A DNA stretch of 15,564 nt from Pseudomonadota bacterium. GTDB taxonomy: Bacteria; Pseudomonadota; Gammaproteobacteria; Pseudomonadales; Oleiphilaceae. Location of the stretch: the NCBI GenBank assembly GCA_023430625.1, contig JAEZAA010000194.1, forward strand, positions 1-15,564, read 5' to 3'. A program made the translations under genes and the position numbers. How positions within the stretch are numbered: the stretch's first letter is position 1; the number at the start of each line of letters is the position of its first letter. The notes beneath the pieces are model-generated. The model made no database searches and had not been told where the DNA came from. It saw only the letters and a program-made list of their open reading frames with translations. Shown here one piece after another: positions 13,181 to 15,564 of the stretch.

Positions 13181-14185
13181 ATGTCCCAGATCGTTGTCAG
13201 TGCGCTGTACAAGTTCGTCACCCTTGAAGATTACGAGGCCCTGCGCCAACCCCTGCTCCAGGTCATGCTGGACAACGGGATCCGCGGCACCCTGCTGCTG
13301 GCCCGCGAAGGCATCAATGGCACCGTGGCCGGCAGCCGTGAGGCCATCGACAACCTCATGGCCTGGCTGGCCTCGGATGAGCGTTTTACCGGTGTCAGCT
13401 ACAAGGAGTCCTACCACGAGGAAACGCCGTTTAACCGCACCAAGGTGAAGCTCAAGCGCGAGATCGTCACCATGGGTGTGGAAGGCATCGACCCGCGCCG
13501 GATCGTGGGCACCTATGTAAAACCCCGTGACTGGAACGCGCTGATCTCCGATCCCGACGTCTTACTGATCGACACCCGCAACGACTATGAAGTGCAGATC
13601 GGCACCTTCAAGAATGCGGTGAATCCCGCCACAGAGACCTTCCGTGAATTTCCGCAGTACGTGGCGGAGCATCTCGACCCGGCCAAGCACAAGAAAGTGG
13701 CCATGTTCTGCACGGGCGGTATCCGCTGTGAGAAATCCACCGCTTATTTGAAAGAGCAGGGTTTCGAGGAGGTTTACCACCTGGAAGGCGGCATCCTGAA
13801 GTATCTGGAGGAAGTGCCGGAGGAAGAATCTCTGTGGCAGGGCGCCTGCTTCGTCTTCGATGATCGGGTGGCGGTGAACCACAAGCTGGAAAAGGCCGAG
13901 TACGATCAATGCCACGCCTGCCGGATGCCCATCACGGAAGAGGACAAGGCCAGCGACCTTTATATGCAAGGCGTCAGTTGCCCACACTGTTACGACAAGC
14001 ACACGCCGGAGCAGCGGGCCCGCTTCCTGGAACGCGAGAAGCAGGTCAAGCTGGCAAAGTTGCGGGGCGAGCAGCATGTTGGCGGCGACGCGGCGCAGAT
14101 CATCGAACTGCGGCGCCAGATCAAGCGCGCCAATCGACGCGCCCAGGCAGACAACCAACCGCCTTCGAAAGTGGCTGATAACTAA
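13181..14185 (+). CDS. trhO: tRNA uridine 5-hydroxylase, rhodanese-type (TrhO/YceA)
   Basis: This 334-residue protein belongs to the YceA/UPF0176 family. TrhO hydroxylates uridine 34 of certain tRNAs with molecular oxygen, a step toward 5-carboxymethoxyuridine or methoxyuridine. Residues 1-~100 form the N-terminal acylphosphatase-like domain (TLLLAREGINGTVAG, 37-51). The rhodanese domain (~108-215) has LLIDTRNDYE (128-137) and the catalytic loop CTGGIRC (C177, C183). A C-terminal cysteine cluster, CHAC (C244, C247) and CPHC (C267, C270), is typical, followed by a charged helical tail. The ATG at 13181 is chosen because AGGAAAG lies at a usable distance upstream and family similarity begins at SQIVVSALYKF; the longer frame from a TTG at 13133 lacks both. 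It is monocistronic, with a promoter candidate in the gap after the transporter. Confidence 0.95.
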   Translation: MSQIVVSALYKFVTLEDYEALRQPLLQVMLDNGIRGTLLLAREGINGTVAGSREAIDNLMAWLASDERFTGVSYKESYHEETPFNRTKVKLKREIVTMGVEGIDPRRIVGTYVKPRDWNALISDPDVLLIDTRNDYEVQIGTFKNAVNPATETFREFPQYVAEHLDPAKHKKVAMFCTGGIRCEKSTAYLKEQGFEEVYHLEGGILKYLEEVPEEESLWQGACFVFDDRVAVNHKLEKAEYDQCHACRMPITEEDKASDLYMQGVSCPHCYDKHTPEQRARFLEREKQVKLAKLRGEQHVGGDAAQIIELRRQIKRANRRAQADNQPPSKVADN

Positions 14186-14210
14186 CCCGCGCCGTCTATT
14201 ATTTCATCAT

Positions 14211-14253
14211 TCCGCTGGTTGCCGGGCAGTTATCTGGCCTTGTCGCCAGCGGA
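14211..14253 (+). other. Inverted repeat after trhO
   Basis: TCCGCTGG (14211-14218) and CCAGCGGA (14246-14253) are perfect complements separated by 27 nt, 25 bp beyond the trhO stop. No T-run follows. It may form the base of a longer imperfect hairpin that ends trhO transcription. Confidence 0.3.
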
Positions 14254-14398
14254 CGACGAAATACTGTGAGCTATACCCACGTCTGTGACAGATGCTTGCG
14301 CTAGCATGGCCGGGCCTGAGATCTCGGTAAACCCCTATGCCTGGGTGAGGCCAGATCACGCATTTCAGCATCAATCGGTAATGGAGGAGAGTAAGAAC

Positions 14399-14773
14399 GT
14401 GGCAACGGACGGTCGTGGGAACAGAGCGGCAGCCAAGCGGCAAACATGGAATCCGGGAATGATCGCCATCCAGGCGTTGTCCATGATGGCGGTGACGGTC
14501 GCCGTGGGTGGATTGATGCTGCTGAGCAGCACACAAGGTGCGGCGACCAACACCAGCGGCTTGATGTTCGCAATGTTGCTGGGTATTGGCTCGCTGATTA
14601 TCTGCCTGGCATTGTTGGTGGAGATGATTGCGCCGCCCGCCGTGGAGCTTTGGCCCCTGGCGGCGCGTACAAAGCAGCGCAAAGGCAAGACCTCGGTCAT
14701 CAAGATCCGGTTGCGCAAACATGAACTGGAGCCGGTGGGGCTGGATACCGGCCGTGTCGTCGCGTCTTATTAA
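14399..14773 (+). CDS. Small two-helix membrane protein of unknown function
   Basis: The product, 124 residues from the GTG at 14399, has a basic N-terminus, two hydrophobic helices (~21-43 and ~54-77) joined by a small S/T/G/A loop, and a basic C-terminal region. The tail reads KQRKGKTSVIKIRLRKHELEP at ~92-112 and ends DTGRVVASY. I recognise no family. By positive-inside reasoning both ends face the cytoplasm. The GTG is preferred because GGAGGAG (14383-14389) sits 9 nt upstream; in-frame starts at 14285, 14306 and 14381 lack a ribosome site. It is on the same strand as trhO but 213 bp away, and faces the DUF599 gene 39 bp downstream. Confidence 0.65.
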   Translation: MATDGRGNRAAAKRQTWNPGMIAIQALSMMAVTVAVGGLMLLSSTQGAATNTSGLMFAMLLGIGSLIICLALLVEMIAPPAVELWPLAARTKQRKGKTSVIKIRLRKHELEPVGLDTGRVVASY

Positions 14774-14809
14774 CGACGAGCCCCTTTTAACGAGCTTTTT
14801 TACGACGAG
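14770..14809. repeat. Three near-repeats of TTAACGACGAG between convergent genes
   Basis: Related words TTAACGACGAGC (14770-14781), TTAACGAGC (14787-14795) and TTTACGACGAG (14799-14809) fill the 39-bp gap between the two-helix protein and DUF599 genes. The first overlaps the stop codon of the + gene. I find no stem, although T-runs are present. Confidence 0.5.
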
Positions 14810-14812
14810 TCA

Positions 14813-15487
14813 TTAGGCGCCCCGCACTTGCGCGGGCGCCCGGTCAAACCAGTTCAGGACACACAATAGAACCAGTGTGGTGGGCAGCAGCATCAAGGGA
14901 TGAAGCAGCGCCGCCAGCCAGGGTATCAACATCAAGAAGCAGCGCAGGCTTGAGCTGTAATGGCTGCCAGCGCGCACCGCGTAGGCCACGGCCAACTCCG
15001 TCAACGGCAAATTGCTCCGATAATCGAACAGCGTGCCCATGATATAACCGGTGTGGTTATAAAAGCGTACGGCCAGGGTCGAGCGGGCGAAGGCCGTGAA
15101 CAGCAGGATCACCATCGCCAGCACCAGAATCACCTGAATCGGCGGACTTTGCAGCGAGCCGTCCGGCGCCAGCTGCAGGTGTGGCAGCAGACTGCTGGAG
15201 AACTGGCTGATGACACCCATCAGCGCCAGGACCGCCGTGGAGGCGGTAATGGTGGAAGACATCACCGAATTACGCAGGGTCTGTACCGCCAGCACTTCAT
15301 GTCCCGGCTGGCTCATCAGCGAGCGCACCCAGTTCTCCCGGATCTTCGCATTGGCGCTGCGGGCAAACTTCAGCGGATTTTGTCGCCGACGGCGCTGCAC
15401 GTACCACTCGTAGCCCACCAGAATGACGAGGGTGAGCAGGAGCAGAACCCACTCCAGAACAACAAGATGCTGCGGCAGGGCATTCAT
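14813..15487 (-). CDS. DUF599 family membrane protein
   Basis: This 224-residue integral membrane protein has hydrophobic helices at ~8-27, ~79-95, ~117-134 and ~182-212. Blocks that I associate with DUF599 are present: RENWVRSLMSQ (50-60), AVQTLRNSVMSSTITAST (67-84), RFYNHTGYIMG (141-151) and SHYSSSLRCFLMLIPWL (175-191). The length suits the family. DUF599 proteins are widespread in proteobacteria and have no established function. GGAG about 9 nt before the ATG is an acceptable ribosome site and overlaps a small palindrome (GGAGC-TG-GCTCC, about 15489-15500). It converges with the two-helix protein gene. The upstream end of its transcript carries the perfect inverted repeat at 15535-15564. 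Confidence 0.85.
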   Translation of the reverse strand: MNALPQHLVVLEWVLLLLTLVILVGYEWYVQRRRRQNPLKFARSANAKIRENWVRSLMSQPGHEVLAVQTLRNSVMSSTITASTAVLALMGVISQFSSSLLPHLQLAPDGSLQSPPIQVILVLAMVILLFTAFARSTLAVRFYNHTGYIMGTLFDYRSNLPLTELAVAYAVRAGSHYSSSLRCFLMLIPWLAALLHPLMLLPTTLVLLCVLNWFDRAPAQVRGA

Positions 15488-15534
15488 GGGAGCTGGCTCC
15501 GTGGGTGAAGAGGGCGTACGAGGAGATCGCGCCG

Positions 15535-15564
15535 CTACATGATCGGATGATCCCGATCATGTAG
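15535..15564. repeat. Perfect 12-bp inverted repeat with GATC cluster
   Basis: CTACATGATCGG (15535-15546) and CCGATCATGTAG (15553-15564) are exact reverse complements around ATGATC, and the right arm ends at the window edge, so it may continue. Three GATC sites lie inside (15541, 15549, 15555) and a fourth just before (15525). It could be a terminator of a gene beyond the window, an operator or a dispersed repeat unit. No T-run is visible on the side that can be read. Confidence 0.7.

Noticed and set aside
1..15564. CRISPR arrays, tRNA or rRNA genes, insertion sequences, phage or defence genes
   Set aside because: No regularly spaced repeats, cloverleaf-like sequences, transposase or integrase motifs were seen on either strand.

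Overview
The window looks like an ordinary stretch of a fairly GC-rich gammaproteobacterial chromosome. Third codon positions are strongly G/C, which also creates long antisense reading frames. Several genes are typical of this group: a YhbW-like luciferase-fold monooxygenase, msrB, trhO (YceA type), a Bcr/CflA transporter, pirin, and small proteins with a BON domain or a DESFPASDPP tail. I see no rRNA, tRNA, CRISPR array, insertion sequence, phage gene or recognisable defence island. The genus cannot be fixed by eye.

Layout. A few codons of an upstream gene and a clear intrinsic terminator (126-165) come first. A membrane diguanylate cyclase follows on + (378-1559) and converges with a hybrid histidine kinase on - (1693-3474). 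Next come an exported metallo-beta-lactamase-fold hydrolase resembling methyl parathion hydrolases (3789-4850, -) and a divergent YhbW-like flavin monooxygenase (5007-5993, +). They share a 156-bp intergenic region with a perfect 14-bp palindrome over the hydrolase -35 box. A BON-domain protein (6038-6724, -) has a near-consensus sigma-54 promoter. A HExxH-containing membrane-associated protein (7037-7468) and msrB (7572-7994) follow on +. On - there is a block: small acidic-tailed protein (8049-8249), pirin (8411-9286), second membrane diguanylate cyclase (9314-10492) and a spermidine-synthase-like protein (10681-11529). The + strand then carries a Bcr/CflA transporter (11827-13041), trhO (13181-14185) and a small two-helix membrane protein (14399-14773). 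A DUF599 membrane protein (14813-15487, -) closes the window, followed by a perfect 12-bp inverted repeat at the very end.

Themes. Signalling is well represented: two cyclases with intact GGEEF and RxxD inhibitory sites, plus an orphan hybrid kinase. Stress and detoxification are the second theme: MsrB, pirin, BON protein, drug transporter, hydrolase/monooxygenase pair and tRNA hydroxylation. No single new multi-gene system can be claimed from the sequence. The best leads are regulatory (the sigma-54 promoter and the palindromic operator) and the little-described HExxH membrane protein.
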